A stretch of 16,532 nt of DNA, taken from the NCBI GenBank assembly GCA_040877415.1, contig JBBDNV010000136.1, forward strand, positions 1 through 16,532. The letters are read 5' to 3'. Each line of letters starts with the position of its first letter. Within the stretch, counting starts at the first letter, position 1. This document shows, piece by piece, positions 1-6,433 of the stretch. The DNA comes from JBBDNV01 sp040877415 (GTDB taxonomy: Bacteria > Planctomycetota > Planctomycetia > Pirellulales > PALSA-1355). The notes below the pieces were generated by a model. The model saw nothing but the letters and a program-made list of their open reading frames with translations. It was not told the DNA's origin and searched no databases. Position numbers and translations under genes: made by a program.

Positions 1-60
1 CGCGGTGAGCAGCATGGCGGACAATAGTATGCCGCCGGTCAAGAACCACTTGTCGCGCAT
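1..60 (-). CDS. N-terminus of an exported or membrane protein (partial, runs off left edge)
   Basis: Only the first 20 codons are present, read leftward from an ATG at 60-58. They encode a basic start (MRDKWF) followed by a hydrophobic stretch (LTGGILLSAMLLTA), which looks like a signal peptide or first membrane helix. A good ribosome binding site (GAGGAG, 68-73) lies 7 bases upstream of the ATG, and a TATAAT-like -10 element sits about 50 bases upstream, so this is very probably a real gene start. The product cannot be named from so short a piece. It is divergent from the WD40 gene to its right. Confidence 0.6.
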   Translation of the reverse strand, partial: MRDKWFLTGGILLSAMLLTA

Positions 61-67
61 GGTGTTT

Positions 68-115
68 CTCCTCGTGTAAGGCCAATCTGAGGACGCTCGG
101 ATCGTCTACATTATA
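68..115 (-). promoter_or_regulatory. Putative promoter and RBS for the left-edge minus-strand gene
   Basis: On the minus strand a perfect TATAAT occurs at 115-110, giving a predicted transcript start near 103 and a leader of about 43 bases that carries GAGGAG at 73-68, 7 bases before the ATG at 60. No convincing -35 hexamer is visible 16-18 bases further upstream, so this is a plausible rather than a certain promoter. Confidence 0.35.
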
Positions 116-200
116 TAGGGGCCGAATCGGCAGCGAAAGATGCGACGACGACCGTCGTGACCACGCGGACGCCCGACCTTCCCCTCGGCGCTCGCCGCGG

Positions 201-295
201 TCTCTGCGTTTCCACCCGTCCCGATTCCAGATTTAAAACGCCCAGGACGCCCAGTTCGCCGAGGTAACGGTGAAAAAAAAGACGGCCTTGATTTG
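201..295 (+). repeat. Dispersed 'acgcagag'-type palindromic repeat, diverged copy A
   Basis: The segment has a left arm tctctgcgtttc (201-212), a spacer containing ccagattt, then a right arm starting aaacgcccaggacgcccag (236-254), a purine-rich A-run, and an end ggccttgatt (284-293). The same order and the same end occur downstream of the WD40 gene (1325-1404 and 1456-1547), and a hairpin form lies at 3191-3270. The repeat occupies much of the roughly 300-base gap between the left-edge gene and the WD40 gene. Apart from it and the putative promoter, I see nothing else in that gap. Confidence 0.6.
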
Positions 296-358
296 ACGAC
301 CGTGCAAAGGGCGGGTATACCGCAACGAAAGCACTGGTCAAGAAGGAAGGGAGAAACC

Positions 359-1294
359 ATGACGCTGACGATGCTCATTGCGGCGCTACTCATGGGCGCA
401 GATTTGGACGCGCGGCCGCTCGGGGGACACGCAAGCTCGGTGATGTCGGTTGCCTTCTCGCCGGATGGCAAGGTGTTGGCAAGCGGCAGCCGGGACAAGA
501 CGATCAAACTTTGGGAAGTGCAAAGCGGCCGGCTCGTGCAGACGCTCGGCGAACATACGGCGGATGTCTACGCGGTCGAATTCTCCGCGCAGGGGGACTT
601 GCTCGCCAGCGGCAGCGGGGACAAGACCATCAAGCTGTGGGACGCGCGGACCGGCACGGTGATCCGTACTCTCGTGGGCCACGGCGACGCCGTGCGGTCG
701 GTCGCGTTCCTGCCCGATGAGAAAACGCTCGCCAGCGCCAGCGTCGATACGACGGTGCGGCTGTGGGACGTGCGGACGGGCGAGTTGAAGCAGACGCTCA
801 GGGGGCACACTCAGCGCGTCAAGAGCGTCGTTTGCACGCCGGACGGGAAGACGCTGGCGAGCTGCAGCTCGGACAAGACCATCCGGTTGTGGGATGCGGG
901 GACCGGCAAGCTGAAGTTCGTGCTGGCAGGGCACGACGGCGACTTGGAAACTGTCGCCATGTCCCCGGACGGCAAACGATTGGCCTCCAGCAGCGGAGAT
1001 ACCACGGTGCGACTTTGGGAAGTGGAAACCGGCAAGTTGCAATGCACGCTAACGGGGCATGCGGCCGAAGTGGATGCGGTGACCTTTTCGCCGGACGGCA
1101 AGACGGTGGCGAGCGGGTGTAAAGACCAGTGCATCAAGCTCTGGGATCCGCAAACCGGCGCACTCGTCGAGACGCTCGACGGTCCGGAAGCGAGACTCGA
1201 ATCGCTGGCCTTTTCGCCCGACGGCAAGATCCTAGCCAGCGGGAGCGGCGGGCCCGAGTCGCTCGTACGGCTTTGGCCGATTGTCCGCCGTTAG
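359..1294 (+). CDS. WD40 repeat protein, seven-bladed beta-propeller
   Basis: This 311-residue protein is almost entirely WD40 repeat. After a short hydrophobic N-terminus (MTLTMLIAALLMGADL) come seven consecutive blades of about 42 residues, each with the GH...V.SVAFSPDGK.LASGS.D.TI.LWD pattern and ending at a TG.L..TL strand. Seven blades make one closed propeller with no extra catalytic or partner domain, so a scaffold for protein-protein binding is the likely role. I chose the ATG at 359 because an AAGGAAGGGAG ribosome binding site (343-353) lies just before it; an upstream in-frame TTG at 293 lies in the repeat. The N-terminus could be a short signal peptide, which would place the propeller outside the cytoplasm, but this is uncertain. 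The last 21 bases of the gene, stop included, are duplicated downstream at 1405-1425. Confidence 0.9.
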   Translation: MTLTMLIAALLMGADLDARPLGGHASSVMSVAFSPDGKVLASGSRDKTIKLWEVQSGRLVQTLGEHTADVYAVEFSAQGDLLASGSGDKTIKLWDARTGTVIRTLVGHGDAVRSVAFLPDEKTLASASVDTTVRLWDVRTGELKQTLRGHTQRVKSVVCTPDGKTLASCSSDKTIRLWDAGTGKLKFVLAGHDGDLETVAMSPDGKRLASSSGDTTVRLWEVETGKLQCTLTGHAAEVDAVTFSPDGKTVASGCKDQCIKLWDPQTGALVETLDGPEARLESLAFSPDGKILASGSGGPESLVRLWPIVRR

Positions 1295-1517
1295 GAACTC
1301 CGGTTGACGGAATTGGGAAAGAAGAATTTGAATCGGAAAGAAGAATTTGAAACGCAGAGGACGCAGAGTGCGCGGAGGGGAGAAGAAGGAATAAGGGGCT
1401 TGACTGGCCGATTGTCCGCCGTTAGGAACTCCGGTTGACGGAATTGGGAAAGCAGAATTTGAAACGCAGAGGACGCAGAGTGCGCGGAGGGGAGAAGAAG
1501 GAAAAAGGGCCTTGATT
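1274..1517 (+). repeat. Tandem duplication of the WD40 gene 3' end and flank, with 'acgcagag' copies B and C
   Basis: Unit 1 (1274-1404) begins inside the last WD40 codons with tggccgattgtccgccgtta and runs through the stop, a gaattgggaaag segment, the motif gaaacgcagaggacgcag and a purine-rich tail. Unit 2 (1405-1517) repeats all of this nearly perfectly. The differences are one base near 1453, a few in the tail, and an extra 19 bases in unit 1 (1331-1349), itself a local duplication of gaaagaagaatttg. Downstream, cctctgcggttc (1536-1547) is a near-complement of gaaacgcagagg, giving an inverted arm like those in the other copies. The event copied a gene's stop codon, but the open reading frame ends at the first copy. 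Confidence 0.9.
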
Positions 1518-1570
1518 CGAGGACTTTTCTGTCGACCTCTGCGGTTCGCTTGATCCCGGCCTCAATTCGT

Positions 1571-3106
1571 TCACGCTTCCGGCACGAAGAGATTGCGACC
1601 CTCGCGGTCGTGGACGATGCCGCCGCGGCCGAGGCTCTCGCGATCGCGCAGATCGGCGAGCACTTTGGGGTCGGAGGGAGTGTTGGCGATGAAGCGCTGG
1701 CCCGTTTCGGCGAGCCGGCCCAGCAGGATGCTGTGTTGGGGGCCGTCCTTGCCGTGCATGATGGTGTACGTTTCGATCGTCGCGGGGCCGGAGGCGTGTT
1801 CGACAAAGGGCGCCTTGGGCAATTTGTCGAGTTGGGACTGAACGATGAGCGGGTCTTCGCGTTGCCAGCGGCCCACGACCCTCGTCGTCGAGTAGATGCC
1901 GAACGAATGCTTCGTGACGTAGTTGCCGACGGCGGTCACGAGGCCAAAGCTTCCGCGCTCGGTGCGCAGCCGGCGCATCATCTCTGCGATCGAATGCGTG
2001 ACGTAGTTGTTGCCCGGACCGCCGAAATACGGCAGCCCGCCGGTGACGGTCAATCCGCGCGGATCGTCTTCGGCCAGCCCGATTTCCCGGCACGCGATTT
2101 CCACGGCGGCGGGGAAGCAACTATAGAGGTCGAAGAACCGCATGTCGGCGAGTGTTTTGCCGGCCATTTCCAGAGCCTTTGGGGCGCAAGCGCGAATGGC
2201 GGCCGACGCGTGCAGATCGGGACGCTCGGTGACGTACCAATGATCGTTGCCGTCGGCGCAGCCGTGCAAGTAAACCCATTTGTCTTCGGCAATGTCCAGC
2301 CGGCGGGCCTCGGCCACGGACGTCATGATCAAGGCGGCTGCCTGATCCACAAATGCGTTGGCGTTCAGGAGTCGCGGGTACGGAAACCCGATCCAGCCGT
2401 TCTCCTCATCGACCGTCGCCAGGCGTGCGGCCGAAAACGCCTCGCGCCGCGTCGCCAGCGGATTGCCGGCGGCCACGAGCGAGAACCGCGCAAAGAGCGT
2501 GCCCAGCGCGCATAGATGGTCCGAAACACCGCGGCGAAGAAACCCGCGGATCGCGTTCTCCAAAAGCGGATACATGACGATGGCGGCGCGCAGCTCGTGG
2601 CGATCCTCGACGTCGTTCCAGCCGCGCCGCGGGTCGCCGACCAGTTGGGGCGCGCCGCCGGGATCTTCGCTCCACAAATCGGTCGCACCGGCGCGCTCCA
2701 AAGCGTGTTGGGTGCGCATCGCTTCTCCGCCGGCGATCATGGCCGTGCGGATTTCGCCCCGGGCGATCGCCGAAGCGAACGCATTGACGAGGTATTGCGG
2801 CATGTTGCCGCCGCCCAGCGTATAGATATGGAGGCTGGGAGAAATCCCGAGGCGCCGGGCGACGCTTTTCGGCGGGTTGGTCGAAGTGCCCAGCTTCGTC
2901 GCGAATCGATGCGACGTGTCGGAAAAGAGACGCAGCATCGCCAGCGTGTCGATCGATGGGCCCACGTTGGGGGCACCCGTGTCCGCCAGCGCCAGCCGCC
3001 CGGCTTCGGCGGCGAGTTCAAACGGGCTGCGGGCGGCTCGGGCCGGCGTGGTCTCGTCGCTGACTTGTCCACAGCCGACGAGGATGGGGGTGTGAGGGTC
3101 GACCAT
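1571..3106 (-). CDS. Thiolase-like protein type 1 (TLP1), probably lacking thiolase activity
   Basis: The 511-residue product resembles bacterial 'acetyl-CoA acetyltransferase' proteins of the TLP1 type known from mycobacteria: a thiolase fold (about 1-415) beginning DPHTPILVGCGQVSDET, then an extra C-terminal domain of about 90 residues (TCAD9-like, including TIMHGKDGPQHSILLGRL). In ordinary thiolases a nucleophilic Cys, a GHPxG His and a CxG Cys form the active site. Here the corresponding segments read LGGGNMPQ (97-104), FGGPGNNY (361-368) and GNYVTKHS (394-401), so all three catalytic residues appear missing. CoA or acyl-CoA binding without Claisen chemistry is therefore more likely than thiolysis. 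I start at the ATG at 3106, which gives the family's usual N-terminus; a GTG at 3133 would add nine residues from repeat-like DNA. Neither start has a clear ribosome binding site. The gene is divergent from the dienoyl-CoA reductase. Confidence 0.85.
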   Translation of the reverse strand: MVDPHTPILVGCGQVSDETTPARAARSPFELAAEAGRLALADTGAPNVGPSIDTLAMLRLFSDTSHRFATKLGTSTNPPKSVARRLGISPSLHIYTLGGGNMPQYLVNAFASAIARGEIRTAMIAGGEAMRTQHALERAGATDLWSEDPGGAPQLVGDPRRGWNDVEDRHELRAAIVMYPLLENAIRGFLRRGVSDHLCALGTLFARFSLVAAGNPLATRREAFSAARLATVDEENGWIGFPYPRLLNANAFVDQAAALIMTSVAEARRLDIAEDKWVYLHGCADGNDHWYVTERPDLHASAAIRACAPKALEMAGKTLADMRFFDLYSCFPAAVEIACREIGLAEDDPRGLTVTGGLPYFGGPGNNYVTHSIAEMMRRLRTERGSFGLVTAVGNYVTKHSFGIYSTTRVVGRWQREDPLIVQSQLDKLPKAPFVEHASGPATIETYTIMHGKDGPQHSILLGRLAETGQRFIANTPSDPKVLADLRDRESLGRGGIVHDREGRNLFVPEA

Positions 3107-3121
3107 CAGTTGAGACGATTT

Positions 3122-3276
3122 AGGATGAACCACAGAGGGCGCGGAGGGAGACGGAGGCTTGAGAGGAACACCGTTGTTATACCATTTCTTCTCTGTGTTC
3201 CCTGCGACCTCTGCGTTTCAATTCTGGGATTTGAAAGAGTAGAAACGCAGAGAGCACAGAGAGCGCGGAGTGGAAC
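3122..3276 (+). repeat. Dispersed 'acgcagag' repeat, hairpin-forming copies D/E
   Basis: A first fragment (3129-3150) reads ccacagagggcgcggaggga. A fuller copy then forms a hairpin: ctctgcgtttc (3209-3219) pairs perfectly with gaaacgcagag (3242-3252) around a 22-base loop, and beyond a bulge ctctgtg (3191-3197) pairs with cacagag (3256-3262). The right arm continues as agcgcggagtgg, matching gtgcgcggagg in the copies near the WD40 gene. It lies in the gap between the divergent TLP1 and reductase genes. The rest of that gap, 3277-3529, is GC-rich with a short gccgccg/cggcggc hairpin (3318-3341) and no gene that I can support. Confidence 0.7.
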
Positions 3277-3529
3277 GGGTAGATCGCGGTCGTCGGACGG
3301 GGAGAATGGGGTTTTCCGCCGCCGTAGCGCTTGTCGGCGGCGAGGGGGAATAGCGAGGCTAGAAAGTCCGCCGGTCGCCGCGACCTGCCCACGCCGCTTG
3401 CGCTGCCGCAAAGGTCCCGGCGTTTGCACGGACCGGCGCGGGGCGCAACAATAGCCGGATAACACGTCACCAAGCGCACCGCACGCGCGTGACGATTGGC
3501 ACACCGGCTCGGCACAAGGGATTTTGGAA

Positions 3530-4411
3530 ATGATAACAGCTCAAGCAACGCAATCGATGCTTCCCCCGGACACGTTCCAGGATCGGACGATCGTAATTAC
3601 CGGCGGCGGCACGGGACTGGGACGCTCCATGGGTCAATACTTGCTCAGCCTGGGGGCCAGGCTGGCGATTTGCGGCAGGCGCCGCGAGGTGCTCGAACAA
3701 ACGGCCGACGAGATGGCCCAGGCCACCGGCGGCCAGGCGCTGGCGCTACCGTGCGACGTGCGGCAGCCCGAAGCGGTGGAAGCGATGTTCGACGCGGTCC
3801 GCGAGCGGTTCGGACAGATTCACGCGCTGGTGAACAATGCGGCCGGCAACTTCATCTGTCCCACCGAACGGCTGTCGTACAACGCCATCAATTCGGTGGT
3901 CGACATCGTGCTCAAGGGGACGTACAACTGCACGCTGGCCGCCGGCAAACGGTGGATCGCCGAGCGAACGCCCGGCGCGATCCTGAACATCAGCACCACG
4001 TACGCCTGGACCGGATCGGGCTACGTCGTGCCCTCGGCGGTCGCCAAGGCGGGGGCTCTGGTGCTGGTGCGCTCGTTGGCTTCGGAGTGGGGCAAGTACG
4101 GCATTCGCATCAACGCGATTGCGCCCGGCTCGTTTCCGACCGAAGGGGCCTGGTCGCGGCTCAGGCCGAAGGAGCTGGAAAGCGTCTTTGACCTGAAGGA
4201 AAGAATCCCGCTGGGGCGCTATGGCGAGCGCCAGGAGCTGGCAAACCTGGCGGCGTACCTGCTCTCGGATTTCGCCGCCTACATCACCGGCACCTGCGTG
4301 ACCATCGACGGGGGCGCCTGGCTGCGCGGCGCGGGCCAGTTCAACGAGCTGGAACGCGTTACGGGTGAACAATGGGACTCGCTGCAAGCCGCGGTGAAGC
4401 GGAAGAAGTAG
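3530..4411 (+). CDS. 2,4-dienoyl-CoA reductase, SDR family (DECR1 type)
   Basis: This 293-residue short-chain dehydrogenase matches mitochondrial DECR1 closely by memory. It has an NADP(H)-binding TGGGTGLG (24-31), NNAAGNFI.PTERLS (102-116), an active-site region STTYAWTGSGYVVPSAVAKAG, a WGKYGIRINAIAPG loop, and the C-terminal FNELERVTGEQWD tail. The classical SDR YxxxK is replaced by SxxxK; as in DECR1, the catalytic Tyr (Tyr158) lies 15 residues before Lys173. The enzyme reduces 2,4-dienoyl-CoA with NADPH so that polyunsaturated acyl-CoA can enter beta-oxidation. I use the ATG at 3530 because aaggg (3516-3520) lies 9 bases upstream; the TTG at 3524 is too close to it. The sulfatase follows about 60 bases later on the same strand, and the TLP1 gene is divergent. 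Another CoA-thioester SDR is possible, but the tail favours DECR. Confidence 0.88.
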   Translation: MITAQATQSMLPPDTFQDRTIVITGGGTGLGRSMGQYLLSLGARLAICGRRREVLEQTADEMAQATGGQALALPCDVRQPEAVEAMFDAVRERFGQIHALVNNAAGNFICPTERLSYNAINSVVDIVLKGTYNCTLAAGKRWIAERTPGAILNISTTYAWTGSGYVVPSAVAKAGALVLVRSLASEWGKYGIRINAIAPGSFPTEGAWSRLRPKELESVFDLKERIPLGRYGERQELANLAAYLLSDFAAYITGTCVTIDGGAWLRGAGQFNELERVTGEQWDSLQAAVKRKK

Positions 4412-4472
4412 GCGGCGGCGCCTTTGCTAAAGCGCGGCCGATATTGAATGCTCGCACTTAGGGGTCATGGCC

Positions 4473-5936
4473 ATGCTCAATCGTTCGGCCCTCGGGTTGT
4501 CTTTGGTGGTGACGAGTTTCATCGGTGCACCGGCGGTCCTGGGCGCTGGGCCGCCCAAGCCGAACGTGCTGTTTCTGATCGCCGATGATCTGAACTGCGA
4601 CTTGCACTGCTACGGCCATCCGCGGGTTCAGTCGCCCAACATCGATCGGTTGGCGGCGCGGGGCGTGCGATTCGAGCATGCTTACTGCCAGTTCCCCCTG
4701 TGCAGCCCCAGTCGCACGTCGTTTCTGACGGGCCGGCGGCCGAACGTGACGAAGGTCACCGGGAATCCGGGGGCCGGCCGGTTTTCGAGCGATTACAAGG
4801 CCACGCCCCATTTTCGCGAGTTCATTCCCGGCACGGTCACGCTGCCGCAACTGTTTCGCCAGAACGGCTACCAGGTGGCGCGCGTGGGCAAGCTTTATCA
4901 CTACGGCGTGCCGGGGCAGATCGGCACGAGCGGGCTGGACGATCGCGAGTCGTGGGATTTTTTCGTCAACCCGGCCGGCCGCGACAAGGCGGAAGAGAAC
5001 AGGATCTTCACGCTGATTAAGGGCAGCTACGGCGGCACGCTGAGCTGGCTGGCCGCCGACGGCACGGATTTGGAACAGACCGACGGGCTGGGGGCGACGG
5101 CCGCGATCAGCTTGCTGGAAGAGTACAAGGACAAGCCGTTCTTTCTGGCCGTCGGCTTCTACCGGCCGCACACGCCGTACGTGGCGCCAGCGAAGTATTC
5201 TGAGCTCTACGCGCTCGACTCGATCGAGCTCGCGACCCTGTCGGAAGGCGACCGATCGCGCAAGCCGGCCGCGGCCTACGTCACGGTGAAGAAACAAGAG
5301 GAGGCGATGACCGATCGAATGCGCCGCGAGGCGATGCAGGCCTACTGGGCTGCGATCACTTTCATGGACGCGCAGGTCGGACGCGTCGTCGACGCCTTGG
5401 AGCGGCTGGGCCTGGCCGACAACACGATCATCGTCATGACAAGCGACCACGGCTATCACATGTACGAGCACGGGCTGTGGCAAAAGTTGACGATGTTCGA
5501 GAATGCGGCCCGGGTGCCGCTGGTGGTCGTCGCCCCCGGCGCGAAGGGGAACGGGTCCAAAACGGCGTCGCTGGCGGAACTGGTGGACCTGTATCCGACG
5601 CTGGCCGATCTATGCGGTCTCGGCGTGCCGGACTATCTGGACGGCGCGAGTTTGCGCCCGACGCTCGACGACCCGTCGGAGTCGGTCAAGGACGCGGCCT
5701 TTACGCAGCTTCGCCGCGGCGACTACGACGCGTATAGCATGCGCACGCCCCGCTGGCGCTACACGCTGTGGGACGACGGCAAAAAGGGGGAGCAACTGTT
5801 CGACATGCAGGCCGACTCGGGCGAGACGGCCAATCTGGTTGCGGATCCGAAACTTGCCGACACGGTGGCGGAGCTGCGCAAACGCGTGCGCGAGTACGCG
5901 AGCGGGAGTCCGCCCCAACGGGGCACTCGTCAATAG
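4473..5936 (+). CDS. Secreted type I sulfatase, iduronate-2-sulfatase-like
   Basis: The 487-residue protein has a signal peptide (MLNRSALGLSLVVTSFIGAP, then AVLGA) and a full sulfatase fold. Metal-binding Asp-Asp is in NVLFLIADDLN (38-39). The maturation motif CSPSR is at 77-81, where Cys77 would be oxidised to formylglycine. VGKLYHYG, FFLAVGFYRPHTPY and TSDHGYHMYEHGLWQK supply the other active-site Lys, His and Asp residues. The spacing and the SPNIDRLAARGVRFEHAYCQFPLCSPSR block resemble iduronate-2-sulfatase, so the substrate is probably a sulfated polysaccharide or its oligomers. The ATG at 4473 is 8 bases from AGGGG (4460-4464); an ATG at 4467 is only 2 bases from it but remains possible. 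No maturation enzyme is nearby. The last codons and the stop lie in REP-like palindromes, so the extreme C-terminus (about SPPQRGTRQ) may be recent. Confidence 0.93.
   Translation: MLNRSALGLSLVVTSFIGAPAVLGAGPPKPNVLFLIADDLNCDLHCYGHPRVQSPNIDRLAARGVRFEHAYCQFPLCSPSRTSFLTGRRPNVTKVTGNPGAGRFSSDYKATPHFREFIPGTVTLPQLFRQNGYQVARVGKLYHYGVPGQIGTSGLDDRESWDFFVNPAGRDKAEENRIFTLIKGSYGGTLSWLAADGTDLEQTDGLGATAAISLLEEYKDKPFFLAVGFYRPHTPYVAPAKYSELYALDSIELATLSEGDRSRKPAAAYVTVKKQEEAMTDRMRREAMQAYWAAITFMDAQVGRVVDALERLGLADNTIIVMTSDHGYHMYEHGLWQKLTMFENAARVPLVVVAPGAKGNGSKTASLAELVDLYPTLADLCGLGVPDYLDGASLRPTLDDPSESVKDAAFTQLRRGDYDAYSMRTPRWRYTLWDDGKKGEQLFDMQADSGETANLVADPKLADTVAELRKRVREYASGSPPQRGTRQ
5912..5924 (+). repeat. REP-like palindrome inside the sulfatase 3' end
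   Basis: The sequence gccccaacggggc is a GCCCC-N3-GGGGC palindrome. The same core recurs as gcccctacggggc (5980-5992) and gccccgttggggc (6093-6105) in the adjoining element. Here it is in frame and encodes part of the sulfatase tail (PPQRG), 10 bases before the stop codon. Confidence 0.75.
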
Positions 5937-6155
5937 CCAGGGGCGCAAGCCCCTGGAATTCGGATCGTTGACCCGCCAAGCCCCTACGGGGCGACAGTAG
6001 GAATTCGAGAAACTCCTCCTCGAATGAGACGCGGCGATGATGTTGTTCCTGGTTGGCCAGGTAGGACTTCACCTGGTTGATCCACGGCTGCCGCCCCGTT
6101 GGGGCTTGGGGGGAGTGACTCAAACTAACGTACCAGGGGCTCGCGCCCCTGGCTA
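5934..6155. mobile_element. Nested inverted-repeat (REPIN/MITE-like) element with a transposase scar
   Basis: Two pairs of inverted repeats enclose one another. The outer arms (5934-5956 and 6133-6155) are each a hairpin around ccaggggcgcaagcccctgg or its near-complement, and match as inverted copies at 22 of 23 bases. The inner arms (5976-5997 and 6088-6109) contain GCCCC-N3-GGGGC and match as inverted copies at 20 of 22. The 90 bases between the inner arms encode the C-terminus of a REP-associated tyrosine transposase on the minus strand. REP sequences in inverted pairs are the known targets of such transposases, so this looks like a non-autonomous element or the collapsed remains of a full one. 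The left outer arm begins with the sulfatase TAG stop. The rest of the gap to 6320 holds nothing I recognise. Confidence 0.8.
5998..6087 (-). pseudogene. C-terminal remnant of a REP-associated tyrosine transposase (RAYT, IS200-like)
   Basis: Read on the minus strand, this segment encodes NQVKSYLANQEQHHRRVSF followed by EEEFLEFL. That is the typical C-terminal helix region of RAYT/Y1 transposases (usual pattern xYIxNQExHHRxxxFxEEFxxFL). Only about 30 residues remain of a protein normally 150 or more long; the catalytic HUH and Tyr segments are absent. The frame runs straight into the REP-like arm at 5997 instead of the usual family ending. A shorter scar of the same part, ggtaggacttcacctggt, recurs at 7005-7022. 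Confidence 0.75.
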
Positions 6156-6320
6156 GTGACTCTGGGCTGCTTCGCGGCTGGGCTCGTGCTCGTGATCGCA
6201 GGCGCGCACAAGACGAACGGCCACGCCCCTGGCTCCGCGCCTCTCGACATTATTGGTCGGCTTGTCGAATTGCACCGCGTCTACTTAAGCAGACGTTCGG
6301 TCTGGACGGTGCGCGCAATT

Positions 6321-6360
6321 AAAAAAACGGGCCCCGTGCCTGAGCTCCGGCACAGGGCCA
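6321..6360 (-). terminator. Intrinsic terminator of the small secreted protein gene
   Basis: Read on the minus strand, ggccctgtgcc and ggcacggggcc form a stem of about ten pairs with one mismatch around the loop ggagctca, directly followed by a run of seven T (6327-6321). It lies about 75 bases after the stop of the minus-strand gene at 6434-6829, in the right orientation to end its transcript. The loop and inner stem, gcctgagctccggc (6338-6351, plus strand), also occur upstream of that gene at 6909-6922. Confidence 0.75.
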
Positions 6361-6433
6361 GTAGTTTCGCGACGTCTCGCGCACATTTGCTCGAGAGCCG
6401 CGCCCTCATGATCGTTGGCCCGTATCCCTACGT

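Noticed and set aside
386..1042. Minus-strand open frame opposite the WD40 repeats
   Set aside because: Its internal periodicity simply mirrors the WD40 blades on the other strand.
1350..1500. Short repeated acgcagag units considered as a CRISPR array
   Set aside because: There are only two long tandem units that include coding sequence, with no set of equal-length unique spacers and no cas genes.
1550..2515. Long plus-strand open frame (about 320 codons) opposite the TLP1 gene
   Set aside because: It is the antisense shadow of a well-matched protein in GC-rich DNA; its translation is Arg/Gly/Ala-rich with no family features.
3318..3341. gccgccg/cggcggc hairpin in the TLP1-reductase gap
   Set aside because: No T-run follows on either strand in the right orientation, and such pairings are common in GC-rich DNA.
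4458..5483. 341-codon minus-strand open frame inside the sulfatase gene
   Set aside because: Antisense shadow; the plus frame has every sulfatase motif and the minus translation shows no domain.
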